This document shows positions 27,416-36,849 of a DNA stretch of 64,000 nt, piece after piece (position 1 is the first letter of the stretch; the number at the start of each line of letters is the position of its first letter). This stretch comes from Clostridiales bacterium (GTDB lineage Bacteria; Bacillota; Clostridia; Lachnospirales; Lachnospiraceae). The notes below the pieces were generated by a model that worked only from the letters and a program-made list of their open reading frames with translations, searched no databases and was not told where the DNA came from. The position numbers and the translations under genes were made by a program. The stretch is taken from NCBI GenBank assembly GCA_018366495.1, contig JAGZHZ010000008.1:41491-105490 (forward strand), given 5' to 3'.

Positions 27416-28552
27416 TTATTTTAGTCTCTTCAGTTTTCTCTTAATCTGTTTTTTCTTTCTGATCTGACGCGGGGTTTTTACTGTGCCATAGAAAGCAAGA
27501 CTAAAAACAGGAATTCTCCGAATTAAAAACAGTCCTATATAAATGATAATCATCTTAAAGATCATCACAAGAACTGAGAAGCCAAATGTATTTTCTGGAA
27601 GAAAATATTTTGCCCAGTCCATAGACGGCACATAATTCAGTTCTAACTTATGCAGACATAAAACCACCAAAGATTCCCGACCTGTATAGCTCAAGAAACG
27701 AGCTAACAATTTTAAATATTTTGCAATCAAAGTTGAAAGCCACAGAACAAACATAGAGCCACAGATACCGGCTCCTATCACAATCGCTCCATTGACAATC
27801 GGAAGTCGATATCCGAAAAATACCAATGATGTCTTATACTGGTTGCTGACCATATTGCACGTTCCATACAACATACTCACAACCCACAGTCCTGCCATAG
27901 GAATCATAAAGAGCTTATGATGTTTTGGTATTTCATGCAGCCAGTCTTTTTGTCTGATCACATATCCAAAATACATAAATACCAAAGCCCCTAAAGCCGG
28001 CTGTATACTCCATGGCAGAAAGAACCACTGTGCCGTCACATAGCTTGCTCCCGCCAGAATTCCCACTGAAAGCCATAAAGGACAATATTTTTTTAGTTTT
28101 ACCAGCCAGTTAAACACTATCTGAGCTACAAACATAGCTACTAAAAACCATAGCACACCGACAATTCGGATATCCGGCAGAAAGCTGATCGTCATTTTAC
28201 TATTGCTCCCTATGCCGTAAAGAGCTGCCAGACCGTGCAGTCTTAAACCTTTCGCGATAATATCAATATTATCTGTCAGAATCTTGTCAATTACATAATA
28301 TCCCAAAAAACAAAGGCACGTTGTAAAGTAAGGCACCAGCAATCTTTTTACGCTTTTTGCAAACAGATCCTTCGTCTTTTTTTCATGATATAGATAACCA
28401 CTGATAAAGAAAAACATAGGCATATGAAATGTATAGATCACTCTCGCTGTCATTGTTCCTGTAAATGTATGCCCTATTATTGTACAGATAATTCCGATTC
28501 CTTTCGCGACATCGACATATTCCAGTCTACTGTTGTTCATAATCCTATCCAT
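27416..28552 (-). CDS. Acyltransferase family 3 membrane protein (O-acetyltransferase)
   Basis: A 378-residue protein with about ten membrane helices. The N-terminal acyltransferase-3 signature is RLEYVDVAKGIGIICTIIGHTF (catalytic-type His near residue 27), followed by FHMPMFFFISGYLY. Such proteins transfer acetyl or succinyl groups to cell-surface sugars. The C-terminus is strongly basic. ATGs at 28552 and 28540 are both possible; neither has ideal spacing to an SD box. Confidence 0.85.
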   Translation of the reverse strand: MDRIMNNSRLEYVDVAKGIGIICTIIGHTFTGTMTARVIYTFHMPMFFFISGYLYHEKKTKDLFAKSVKRLLVPYFTTCLCFLGYYVIDKILTDNIDIIAKGLRLHGLAALYGIGSNSKMTISFLPDIRIVGVLWFLVAMFVAQIVFNWLVKLKKYCPLWLSVGILAGASYVTAQWFFLPWSIQPALGALVFMYFGYVIRQKDWLHEIPKHHKLFMIPMAGLWVVSMLYGTCNMVSNQYKTSLVFFGYRLPIVNGAIVIGAGICGSMFVLWLSTLIAKYLKLLARFLSYTGRESLVVLCLHKLELNYVPSMDWAKYFLPENTFGFSVLVMIFKMIIIYIGLFLIRRIPVFSLAFYGTVKTPRQIRKKKQIKRKLKRLK

Positions 28553-28729
28553 CCCTCACATTTTCCTGGTAACTCCTTAGCAAAAAGGATTTCTGCCTTG
28601 TATTGTAACATATTTGGGGAATGGGATCAATATTTTTTAATAAAATGTAACAAAAATGAACAAGATTATTCATTTTTTTGTCAATTAACAAACAATTAGA
28701 AAAATTAAATTTTTCTAATTCCTATATAA

Positions 28730-28766
28730 AAAGAAGGATGCCGTGATTCGACAGCATCCTTCTTTT
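28730..28766. terminator. Terminator between trpS and the acyltransferase gene
   Basis: Arms AAGAAGGATGC and GCATCCTTCTT have U/A runs on both sides. It serves the leftward trpS transcript. A second perfect inverted repeat (ATTAGAAAAAT) lies at 28695-28719. Confidence 0.85.
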
Positions 28767-28799
28767 AAAATTTTCAGCCTGTATCACACTTTTTAAATT

Positions 28800-29804
28800 T
28801 TAGCGGATTTTGTCTGGAAATCCAACCTTTCTCTGCACTTTTCTCAGCGTCTTGGAAGCATAATAATTTGCTTTCTCTGCATTGTTTTTAATGACGCTGT
28901 CAATATACGCTTTATCTTTTTCCAGTTCTTTCACACGATCCTGAATCGGTTTTAAGACGGCGATCACTTCCTCGCCTACTGCTATCTTAAAGTCCCCATA
29001 TCCTTTTCCGTCAAACTCTCTTTCAGCTTCTTCCGGCGTTTTTCCCGTACAGGTGCAGTAGATATTCAAAAGATTTTTTACCCCCGGCTGCTCATCACTG
29101 TACCGAATCTGTGCCATAGAATCTGTCACAGCACGTTTGCATTTACGCATGATCGTGTCCGGATCGTCCATCAGATAGATACTTCCATTTACGTTTTCAT
29201 CTGATTTTGACATTTTCTTTGCAGGGTCCTGAAGGCTCATGATTTTTGCACCTGTCTTTCCAATGTATGCTTCAGGCACTGTAAAGACATCACCATAGAT
29301 TGCATTAAAGCGCTGTGCCAGATTTCTGGTCAGTTCCAGATGCTGCATCTGGTCAATTCCAACTGGAACAACATCGCTTTGGAACAGTAAAATATCTGAC
29401 GCCATCAAAACCGGATAAGTAAACAGTCCGGCATTGATATTGTCCGCATGTTTTGCCGCTTTGTCTTTAAACTGCGTCATTCTGTTTAACTCTCCCATAT
29501 ATGTAAAACAGCTTAAGATCCAGCTCAATTCTGCGTGACCTGAAACGTGAGACTGATAATAAATACAGTTTTTTTCAGGATCAAGACCTGCTGCAATATA
29601 TAAAGTCAATAACGCTCTTGCTCTTTTTCTCAGAACCGCCGGGTCCTGGCGAACGGTGATGGAATGCAAATCAACTACACTGTAAAAACATTCATATTCA
29701 TTGCTCAGTGTCAGCCAGTTTTTCAAAGCTCCCAGATAATTTCCAAGTGTCAGATTTCCGGTTGCCTGCATTCCGCTAAATAATACTTTTTTGTCGTTAA
29801 TCAT
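28800..29804 (-). CDS. trpS: Tryptophan--tRNA ligase
   Basis: A 334-residue class I synthetase. The HIGH-equivalent is GNLTLGNYLGALKNW near residue 16 and the KMSKS loop is KKMSKSDENVNGSI near residue 200. Length is normal. GGAGG is 8 nt from the ATG. It is monocistronic and divergent from luxS. No T-box is present in the 125 bp between them. Confidence 0.96.
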   Translation of the reverse strand: MINDKKVLFSGMQATGNLTLGNYLGALKNWLTLSNEYECFYSVVDLHSITVRQDPAVLRKRARALLTLYIAAGLDPEKNCIYYQSHVSGHAELSWILSCFTYMGELNRMTQFKDKAAKHADNINAGLFTYPVLMASDILLFQSDVVPVGIDQMQHLELTRNLAQRFNAIYGDVFTVPEAYIGKTGAKIMSLQDPAKKMSKSDENVNGSIYLMDDPDTIMRKCKRAVTDSMAQIRYSDEQPGVKNLLNIYCTCTGKTPEEAEREFDGKGYGDFKIAVGEEVIAVLKPIQDRVKELEKDKAYIDSVIKNNAEKANYYASKTLRKVQRKVGFPDKIR

Positions 29805-29929
29805 AACTTCTGTCCTCCAATTTACTATGGGTAAAGTGTATCACTCGCCATTGATAAAGTCAAGGTTGTATCTCCGCTCATTCTCTGCTAAAATAAATAA
29901 AAAAACAGAAACTGGAGGCTCGTATTATT

Positions 29930-30409
29930 ATGGAAAAAATTACAAGTTTTACGATTGATCATTTAAAGTTACTTCCTGGTTTTTATGTGTCAAGAAAGGA
30001 TCGTGTCGGTGAGCAGACAGTCACCACATTTGATATCCGTATGACCCGTCCGAATTATGAACCTGTCATGAATACGGCTGAGATGCACACCATCGAACAT
30101 CTTGCCGCAACCTATCTGCGCAATCATGCGGAATACGGCAGTAAAATTCTTTATTTCGGTCCTATGGGATGCCGAACCGGATTTTATCTTCTGCTGAATG
30201 GAGACTACACCTCAAAGGAGATTGTTCCTCTCCTGACCTCTATGTTTTTATTTATCCGCGATTATGAAGGCGACGTGCCTGGAGCCTGTGCCAAAGACTG
30301 CGGCAATTACCGCGATATGAATCTTCCGATGGCAAAATATCTCGCAGATAAATATCTTACAGAAGTATTATCCAATATTTCAGATGAACGTCTTGTCTAT
30401 CCGGAATAA
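29930..30409 (+). CDS. luxS: S-ribosylhomocysteine lyase (AI-2 synthesis)
   Basis: A 159-residue metalloenzyme cleaving S-ribosylhomocysteine to homocysteine and DPD, the AI-2 precursor. Metal ligands are seen in HTIEHLAATYLRNH (His53, His57) and in the late AKDCGNY Cys, with the catalytic Cys in FGPMGCRTGFYLL. GGAGG precedes the ATG. No pfs/mtnN neighbour is present. Confidence 0.97.
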   Translation: MEKITSFTIDHLKLLPGFYVSRKDRVGEQTVTTFDIRMTRPNYEPVMNTAEMHTIEHLAATYLRNHAEYGSKILYFGPMGCRTGFYLLLNGDYTSKEIVPLLTSMFLFIRDYEGDVPGACAKDCGNYRDMNLPMAKYLADKYLTEVLSNISDERLVYPE

Positions 30410-30480
30410 AGGAAATTATACCTTTCCAAACGATTTCTATCTTGCAGAAAACATATCTGCCGCAAGATTTCTTTAGAAAA

Positions 30481-30531
30481 TCATATCGGATTCCTCTGTG
30501 TCAAAATCAGCTGCAGAGAAATCCGATATGA
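30481..30531. terminator. Hairpin between convergent luxS and AGCS genes
   Basis: A long inverted repeat (TCATATCGGATT with complement, plus an inner CTCTG/CAGAG) is followed on the minus strand by UUUUC. It is likely a terminator for the AGCS transporter. Confidence 0.65.
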
Positions 30532-30548
30532 TAAAACCGTAATCTTAT

Positions 30549-31934
30549 TTATTTTTTATTCTTTTTCTTCAAAATTTTCTCATGTTCCTTACTCAATCTT
30601 ATCACAATCGGGATGGAAGCTAAAATAGCAATCAAGTTAGGAATTACCATCAGTCCGTTAAACATATCTGACATGTTCCAGACCAGATCTACTTTTAAAG
30701 TGGAGCCAAGCAGCACAAATACTACCACAAGCGCCGCATAGATCTTAACTGCTTTTTTTCCGAACAGATTCCGGACATTTACTTCACCGAAATAATACCA
30801 GCCAATAATGGTAGTAAAGGCAAAAAACAACATACAGATCGCAATAAATATTTTTCCAAAAGATCCAAAAGCGGAATCAAAAGCTACCTGTGCCAGTGCG
30901 GACGCTGTCTCACCGCTGGACAGCGCTCCCGTAGAAAGAATGACGAGTGCTGTCATAGTCAGAATTACAAACGTATCAATAAATACTCCCATCATGGCAA
31001 TGATTCCCTGATCTCCCGGATGCTCTACATCTGCCGTAGCATGAGCATGAGGAGTGGAACCCATACCTGCTTCATTTGAAAATAACCCTCTTGCCACGCC
31101 AAAACGCATTGCCTTCTGAACAGTCACACCTAAAGCGCCGCCCAATACAGCATTTGGATTAAAAGCTGCCACAAAAATATCATGGAAGGCTTTTCCAACA
31201 CCTTGTATATTCATACATAGAATAACTGCACAGCCCCCTACATAGACCAGCGCCATAATCGGAACAACTTTTTCTGTCACTCTGGCAATTCGATTGATTC
31301 CTCCAATAAAGATAAATCCTGCAATAATTGCAATTACAACACCGACAAAAATTGGTTTCACCCCGAAAGCATTCTCAAAAGACCCCCCGATAGAATTTGA
31401 CTGAACCATATTTCCCATAAATCCCAGGGCTAAAATAATCGCTACAGAAAAAAATCCTGCCAGAAACTTACCGAATTTGCCTTTAAAAATATATCTGATG
31501 TAATAAATCGGTCCACCTACAATCACACCATTTTCTTTCACTCTTGTATGCTGAGCCATAACCGCCTCCGCATAAATAGTAGCCATTCCAAAAAATGCGC
31601 TGACCCACATCCAGAAAATCGCTCCAGGTCCTCCGGATGCGATCGCTGTAGCTGCCCCAGCAATATTGCCAGTTCCCACCTGAGCCGCAATCGCCGTAGC
31701 CAGCGCCTGAAATGAGCTAAGCCCATTCTCGCTGCTCTTTCCGTGAAGTGAAAAGTTTCCAAACATCTTTTTGAGACCGGTGCCAAATTTCCGAACCTGA
31801 ATAAATTTCAGACTAAAGGTATAGATAATTCCGGTTCCCAGCAGCAGCAACAACAACGCGTAGTCCCACAAGAACGTATTGACGTGCTCCACTACAGATG
31901 CAATACCATTCATCACTGCTTCAACAATTTCCAT
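30549..31934 (-). CDS. Sodium:alanine/glycine symporter (AGCS family)
   Basis: A 461-residue membrane transporter with about ten to eleven helices. AGCS signatures are SSFQALATAIAAQVGTGNIAGAATAIASGGPGAIFWMW (residues 70-110, in pieces) and ARGLFSNEAGMGSTPHAHATADVEHPGDQG. It imports glycine or alanine with Na+. The glycine riboswitch in its leader argues for glycine. The start at 31934 follows AGGAG at good spacing; a longer frame upstream would run through the riboswitch terminator. Confidence 0.93.
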   Translation of the reverse strand: MEIVEAVMNGIASVVEHVNTFLWDYALLLLLLGTGIIYTFSLKFIQVRKFGTGLKKMFGNFSLHGKSSENGLSSFQALATAIAAQVGTGNIAGAATAIASGGPGAIFWMWVSAFFGMATIYAEAVMAQHTRVKENGVIVGGPIYYIRYIFKGKFGKFLAGFFSVAIILALGFMGNMVQSNSIGGSFENAFGVKPIFVGVVIAIIAGFIFIGGINRIARVTEKVVPIMALVYVGGCAVILCMNIQGVGKAFHDIFVAAFNPNAVLGGALGVTVQKAMRFGVARGLFSNEAGMGSTPHAHATADVEHPGDQGIIAMMGVFIDTFVILTMTALVILSTGALSSGETASALAQVAFDSAFGSFGKIFIAICMLFFAFTTIIGWYYFGEVNVRNLFGKKAVKIYAALVVVFVLLGSTLKVDLVWNMSDMFNGLMVIPNLIAILASIPIVIRLSKEHEKILKKKNKK

Positions 31935-32013
31935 TTTTTTCTCTCCTTTTGTTCTGCCTGATCTATTTTGCATATTTTTCAGTGAACAAGCGAGAAAACC
32001 TGATACAAAAAAA

Positions 32014-32044
32014 TCCATGAGATTTTTTCTAAAAATCCCATGGA
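32014..32044 (-). terminator. Expression-platform terminator of the glycine riboswitch
   Basis: Hairpin arms TCCATGGGATTTTT and AAAAATCTCATGGA (one mismatch) are followed by AUUUUUUU on the minus strand, between riboswitch and gene. Its formation is expected to be set by glycine binding. Confidence 0.8.
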
Positions 32045-32059
32045 CTATAAGTTCAGATT

Positions 32060-32280
32060 TCAGCGCAATTTGCGTTATTCAGGGAATAAAAGCATCCCTG
32101 CTAAACCTCACTGTCCTTTTGCCTGAGAGATTCACAGTCCTATTTCAGTCTGCTTACACCTTCGGCACCCATTACGGGATTCTCCAGAGAGCCATCCAGA
32201 TACAGTCCCGTTCTTCACAGAACCCCTGAGAGTATTACTCCTTCGGTGGACATTTTGTCACTTTCCTGCATCCTTCTTTT
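32060..32280 (-). promoter_or_regulatory. Glycine (gcvT) riboswitch, probably tandem
   Basis: On the minus strand the canonical 3' aptamer end CTCTCAGGCAAAAGGACAG is present, preceded by GGCTCTCTGGAGA and CCGAAGGTGTAAGC. A second set (CCACCGAAGGAGTAA followed by ACTCTCAGG) lies about 100 nt upstream, which fits a tandem aptamer. It controls the AGCS transporter. Confidence 0.93.
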
Positions 32281-32407
32281 GGCACAATATGCAATAACGT
32301 AATTTATTATAGCACCGATTTTGTATTTGTCAATCCCCCATTTACGGACAATTGTATTTTATAGAAAAACACTTTTCGAACATAAAATTTTTCTGTCTGA
32401 TTCGTAT

Positions 32408-32941
32408 CTATCTGTTTTTTAAATATATTTTTTTCACATAGCGAATCAAAACTTTTTCTCCCTTTGCATCCAGAATCCGCAGCAATCCTTCTAATTCCCT
32501 CATTGTTTTGGGATGTATCTGATAATTTGCTTTTCCTCTCTGGAAATATTGAAGCGGACTGTGATTTGTATAACGCTCTTTCTCATAGATTCTGGAGGCT
32601 GCAATACGATCCATCAGCATCTCAGCAACATATTTTCTTGGCATTTCTACCGGCGCTGTAATCTTTCCTTTTTCCAGAGTATAATCATTCCAGTATTCAA
32701 AATGATGTTTATTTCTGCCTTTATGGTGCATCCAGGCAGCAGAATATCCCTTCTCTTCCCTCTCTGCATTATTCGGGCTTCGATCTCCCTGATAATACTT
32801 ACATCCGACAAAGAATTCTGTCGGCGTATATTTCGACAAGTCATGAAGCAGTCCCTGCTTATAAAGCCCTACGCGAAAGCAATATTTCATGACTAATAAT
32901 TTATGAGCTGTAATTGTACAAAAATGTCCTAAAACATTCAT
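32408..32941 (-). CDS. DUF5662 family protein
   Basis: A 177-residue protein of the DUF5662 family. Histidine/aspartate motifs are HDLSKYTPTEFFVGCKYYQG near residue 33 and AAWMHHKGRNKHHFEYWNDY near residue 70, reminiscent of metal-dependent HD-type phosphohydrolases. The function is unknown. The ATG lies 4 nt after the stop of the GlgX-like gene, implying translational coupling. It has no SD of its own except GTAGAGA. Confidence 0.82.
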   Translation of the reverse strand: MNVLGHFCTITAHKLLVMKYCFRVGLYKQGLLHDLSKYTPTEFFVGCKYYQGDRSPNNAEREEKGYSAAWMHHKGRNKHHFEYWNDYTLEKGKITAPVEMPRKYVAEMLMDRIAASRIYEKERYTNHSPLQYFQRGKANYQIHPKTMRELEGLLRILDAKGEKVLIRYVKKIYLKNR

Positions 32942-32945
32942 TTCT

Positions 32946-34886
32946 CTACGACTGTTTCGTCCCCGTCAAAACGATCACGGTTCTTCCCGGAACGGTAAAT
33001 GTCTTCTCTCCTTTCAGTTTCCACTGCTCTTGCCTGTTTTTCTTTTCTTCTGATTCTGTGCTGAGGCAGACTTGCCATTTTAATTCTTCTTTCAGCGCAG
33101 GCAGTGCAAATTTCTGTTCACACCAGTTAAAGTTGTAAGCAACATAGATAAATCCCTCTTCATCAGCATATGTGCCACAGTACATCACACCGATCTGTCT
33201 TTTATTATATGCAAAATCACAGTACCATGCGCTGTCACTGTGGCATGAAAAATCCGGATATCCGCATGATATCGTATCAGAGCCTTTCAGTTCTTCTGCC
33301 ATATGTAAAATTTTATGTGCTTTACGGAACGCAATCAGCTGCTTCACATAGGAAAATAATTCTTCATTTTTTTTCTTTTCTGACCAATTTACCCATGAAA
33401 CAGGTGAATCGATACAATATGGATTATTATTTCCGCGCTGAGAATTGCCAAATTCATCTCCAGCCACAATCATCGGCACTGCCGCTCCTAAAAGAAGCAT
33501 GGAAAACGCATTTTTCATCTGTCTTATGCGCATCAGCTGGATACTTTTTTTCCTTGTCTTTCCCTCAGCTCCACAGTTCCAGCTATAATTTTGATCCGAT
33601 CCGTCTAAATTGTTTTCCCCATTTTCTTCATTGTGTTTTTCCTCATAGCTGACAAGATCCATCATCGTAAAACCATCATGGTTTGTGATATATTGAATGA
33701 CAGCTTCTTTTTCCGGATTTCTTTTGATACGATATACAAAGGAACGGAGCATATCCTCTTCTCCCTTTAGCATCCGTCTCAAATCAATAAGAGGACCGTC
33801 ATTGCATTCAGCCAGATTTTTATATACGGGATATTCTTTTTTTTCATACAGCTCATCTGCCGGGAAATAACAGCTGTACAATTTTGTATGCGAAAAGGCC
33901 GGTTCTCTTGCGATCAGATTAAAAATATTTTGATTCCCCATCAGATGAAACCCGTCAATATGATACTGTGTAACCCAGTATTTCAGACAGTCCATCACCA
34001 TACTGGCGTGAATTTCTTTTGGAAAATAAAACTCCAGAATTACTTCTATTCCGTTTTGATGCAGCAATTTTACGGTATCCTTCCATTCTTTGACAGGATC
34101 GGATGATGCCGCATAGCTCTCTTTCAGAGCAAAATAATTTCCTTTTTCATATCCCCAGAAATTTAATTTTCTCTCTTCTTCCTGTTCCGCTTTCTGATAT
34201 GTTTTCTGCTCTTTTGTTTTTTCCTTCGGAGGAAGTTCGTCAAAATCATATATTGGCATCACTTTAATCTGATTAATGCCAAGTTCCTTCAAGTACGGTA
34301 TCTTTTCCTGAATTCCCAGAAAAGTTCCACGGGCTTTTCGACTCACATCAGAAGATGGATCTTTTGTGAATCCTCGGACATGCAGATGATATGAAATGAC
34401 ATCTGCATATGGAATCATCAAAGGGGCATCCCCTCCCCAATCATACTCTTCCCATAGGACAGCACATCGCACATCATGTTCCTTTGTGATCGTTCCATAT
34501 TTTTTTCTGCCCCGTATAAGAGAGGCATACGGGTCCTGTTTCACTTTTTCTCCAATTTTATAATTATATTCCAGTCTTTTATATGGAAATTTTTTTAATC
34601 TCCATGCGACAATATTTCCGATCTGTTCTGCTTCTTCCTGAGGAATTTCTGCTTCCGGTTCTTTTTGTCCTTTTTTATAAATCAAAAGCGATGCCTTTTC
34701 GTCTTCCTTAATTTCCAGCGCAAAGTTTACGCTGTCTTTTTCAAGAACTGCTCCCATCTGTAAAACGCTGCCTTTTTCTCTTTTATATGGTATCTCCTGT
34801 AACTGATCTGCCAAATTTCTTTCCTCCTTCTTCTCTATTTTATTATTATACTTCACATTGGCTGCTTTTTCTATCTTTTTTGTCAT
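32946..34886 (-). CDS. GlgX/pullulanase-like GH13 protein with lost catalytic motifs
   Basis: A 646-residue protein with the glycogen-debranching (GlgX-like) layout: an N-terminal CBM48-like beta domain (about 40-125), a TIM barrel (about 160-560), and a C-terminal beta domain. GlgX hallmarks remain, such as GDEFGNSQRGNNNPYC (476-490) and TNHDGFTMMDLVSY (401-414). The other three GH13 motifs are altered. Motif I reads EVILEFYFPKE (281-291) instead of DVVxNH. Motif II reads DGFHLMGN (311-318) where DGFRFDLA is expected, so both the Arg and the nucleophile Asp are gone. Around motif III (336-341, LYSCYF) no acid/base Glu is evident. It is therefore likely a pseudoenzyme or starch/glycogen-binding protein. 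It is co-transcribed with a DUF5662 gene. Confidence 0.82.
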   Translation of the reverse strand: MTKKIEKAANVKYNNKIEKKEERNLADQLQEIPYKREKGSVLQMGAVLEKDSVNFALEIKEDEKASLLIYKKGQKEPEAEIPQEEAEQIGNIVAWRLKKFPYKRLEYNYKIGEKVKQDPYASLIRGRKKYGTITKEHDVRCAVLWEEYDWGGDAPLMIPYADVISYHLHVRGFTKDPSSDVSRKARGTFLGIQEKIPYLKELGINQIKVMPIYDFDELPPKEKTKEQKTYQKAEQEEERKLNFWGYEKGNYFALKESYAASSDPVKEWKDTVKLLHQNGIEVILEFYFPKEIHASMVMDCLKYWVTQYHIDGFHLMGNQNIFNLIAREPAFSHTKLYSCYFPADELYEKKEYPVYKNLAECNDGPLIDLRRMLKGEEDMLRSFVYRIKRNPEKEAVIQYITNHDGFTMMDLVSYEEKHNEENGENNLDGSDQNYSWNCGAEGKTRKKSIQLMRIRQMKNAFSMLLLGAAVPMIVAGDEFGNSQRGNNNPYCIDSPVSWVNWSEKKKNEELFSYVKQLIAFRKAHKILHMAEELKGSDTISCGYPDFSCHSDSAWYCDFAYNKRQIGVMYCGTYADEEGFIYVAYNFNWCEQKFALPALKEELKWQVCLSTESEEKKNRQEQWKLKGEKTFTVPGRTVIVLTGTKQS

Positions 34887-34989
34887 ATTTCAGTTGACAA
34901 CGCCTAAGTTGGGTTTCCTCCGGCAAAGCTTACCACTTACAGCTGATCTCCTATTTTTACTTCTGTCCCAAAATACATTTTATTCTGTT

Positions 34990-36792
34990 TTATTTTTTCT
35001 GCGCTTCTATCTTTTCTGCCAAATCATTCAGATAAACCCATCGTTCCATCTTTTCTTCCAGTTGTATTTCTGCTTTTTCCTTCTCTGCTGACAGTTCAAA
35101 CAATTTTCCGGAATTCGTTGCATTTTCCATCATTTCACTGTCTAATTTTTCTATTTTTTCTTCCAGAGCAGCAATATCGTCATCAATGGTCTCATATTCT
35201 TTCTGCTCTTTAAATGTAAATTTTAATTTTACAGGGCGGTTTTGTTTCCAGTCTTTTGAACTATTCTTTTTTTCTGATTCTTCTTTCTTCTTACTGTCTC
35301 CTCCTGTCAGCTCTAAATTCTGTCTTGCTTGTTTTGATTCCAGATATTCCGTATATCCTCCCTCATACTGCTGAAGATGACCGTTACCGTCAAATTCAAA
35401 AATCCGATCTACTACATTGTCCAAGAAATAGCGGTCGTGTGATACGGTAATAACAATTCCTGGAAAAGAATTCAGGTAATCTTCCAAAATCGTCAGCGTA
35501 GGAATGTCCAGATTATTTCCTGGTTCATCCAGAAGCAGCGTATTAATTTCACCGCAGAGAATTCCCAGCAGATACAGTCTCCTTTTTTCTCCTCCAGATA
35601 GTTTCCCAATCGGTGCATACTGCATATCCGGTGTGAATAAAAATCGTTCCAGCATCTGGGAAGCACTGATCTTTCCCTCTCTTGTCGTAATATATTCTGC
35701 AATATCCTTTATATAGTCAATTACCCTCTCATTGTCCTTCATATTCTGTTCTTCCTGAGCAAAATATCCGATTTTGACGGTCTCTCCTATTTCAATTTCT
35801 CCGGAATCAGGCTGTATCAGACCGGCAATCATTTTGATCAATGTCGATTTTCCGCATCCATTAGGACCAATAATACCAAGACGCTGGTTCTTCAATACGA
35901 TATAGCTGAAATCCTGAATACATACGGCGTCTCCATATGCCTTGCTCACATGGTGCAGTTCAATCGTCTTTTTGCCCATTCTGGTCTGTATGGAATCCAT
36001 CTGAAGAGTCGGCTCTTTTACAGGAGCAGTCCCATTCTTTAATGCTTCCAGTCTCTCCAGTCTTGCTCTTTGTTTCGTGCTTCTTGCACGACATCCACGT
36101 TTTGCCCATTCCAGCTCCATTCTGAGAATACTTTGACGTTTTCTCTCTGAGGCAAGTTCCATTTCTTCTCTCTGAGCTTTCAGCTCCAAAAATTTAGAAT
36201 AATTTGCCTCATAACTGTACATTTTTCCATAACTGATCTCCAGAATCTTATTCGTAACCTTGTCCAGAAAATAGCGGTCATGCGTGACCATCACAATCAC
36301 ACCTCTGAATGATTTTAAATAATCTTCCAGCCAGGAGATCATCTCATCATCCAGATGGTTTGTCGGTTCATCCAGCAAAAGAACATCAAAATCAGATGCC
36401 AGAATTTTTGCCATCGCTACCTTTCTTTTCTGTCCTCCTGAAAGTGTTTCGATCTTTGCATCGTACTGTGTGATCCCTAATTTATTCAGGTTGCTCTGTA
36501 CTCTCCAGCTTGTCTCCTCTTTTCCATCCTGTGCATACGAATATACAGTAGCTCCATCTGGAAATTCCGGATTCTGAGGCAGATATGCTATTTTCAGTCC
36601 ATTTTGTCTGATAATATTACCCTGATCCGGTTTTTCTATCCCGGCAATCATTTTCAGCAAAGTTGTCTTTCCTGTACCATTGATTCCGATAATTCCGATT
36701 TTATCTCCTTCATGAATTCCAAAAGACGCATCGTCAAAAATTATCTTTTCTCCGAATACTTTACTGATATGTTCTATGTTTAACAGGTTCAT
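34990..36792 (-). CDS. ABC-F family ATPase (Uup-like)
   Basis: A 600-residue soluble protein with two ABC ATPase domains. The first has Walker A GINGTGKTT, signature LSGGQKRK and Walker B LLLDEPTNHLD. The second has Walker A GPNGCGKST, signature LSGGEKRR and Walker B LLLDEPGNNLD. A linker rich in Arg/Glu (EWAKRGCRARSTKQRARLERLEALK) lies between, and a C-terminal coiled coil runs from about residue 520. No membrane domain is present. This arrangement is Uup-like; the family acts on ribosomes or branched DNA. The start at 36792 follows GAGGAG at 8 nt. An antibiotic-resistance role is possible but not indicated. Confidence 0.9.
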   Translation of the reverse strand: MNLLNIEHISKVFGEKIIFDDASFGIHEGDKIGIIGINGTGKTTLLKMIAGIEKPDQGNIIRQNGLKIAYLPQNPEFPDGATVYSYAQDGKEETSWRVQSNLNKLGITQYDAKIETLSGGQKRKVAMAKILASDFDVLLLDEPTNHLDDEMISWLEDYLKSFRGVIVMVTHDRYFLDKVTNKILEISYGKMYSYEANYSKFLELKAQREEMELASERKRQSILRMELEWAKRGCRARSTKQRARLERLEALKNGTAPVKEPTLQMDSIQTRMGKKTIELHHVSKAYGDAVCIQDFSYIVLKNQRLGIIGPNGCGKSTLIKMIAGLIQPDSGEIEIGETVKIGYFAQEEQNMKDNERVIDYIKDIAEYITTREGKISASQMLERFLFTPDMQYAPIGKLSGGEKRRLYLLGILCGEINTLLLDEPGNNLDIPTLTILEDYLNSFPGIVITVSHDRYFLDNVVDRIFEFDGNGHLQQYEGGYTEYLESKQARQNLELTGGDSKKKEESEKKNSSKDWKQNRPVKLKFTFKEQKEYETIDDDIAALEEKIEKLDSEMMENATNSGKLFELSAEKEKAEIQLEEKMERWVYLNDLAEKIEAQKK

Positions 36793-36849
36793 CCTAGACA
36801 CTCCTCTTATTTTTATAATATCATTCACTGTTCATTCTTTTTTTGCATT

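Noticed and set aside
34887..34989. Structured-looking leader (GGAGGAAACCCAAC and CAACGCCTAAGTTG) before the GlgX-like gene
   Set aside because: Does not fit a riboswitch class I can name; the pairing is short.
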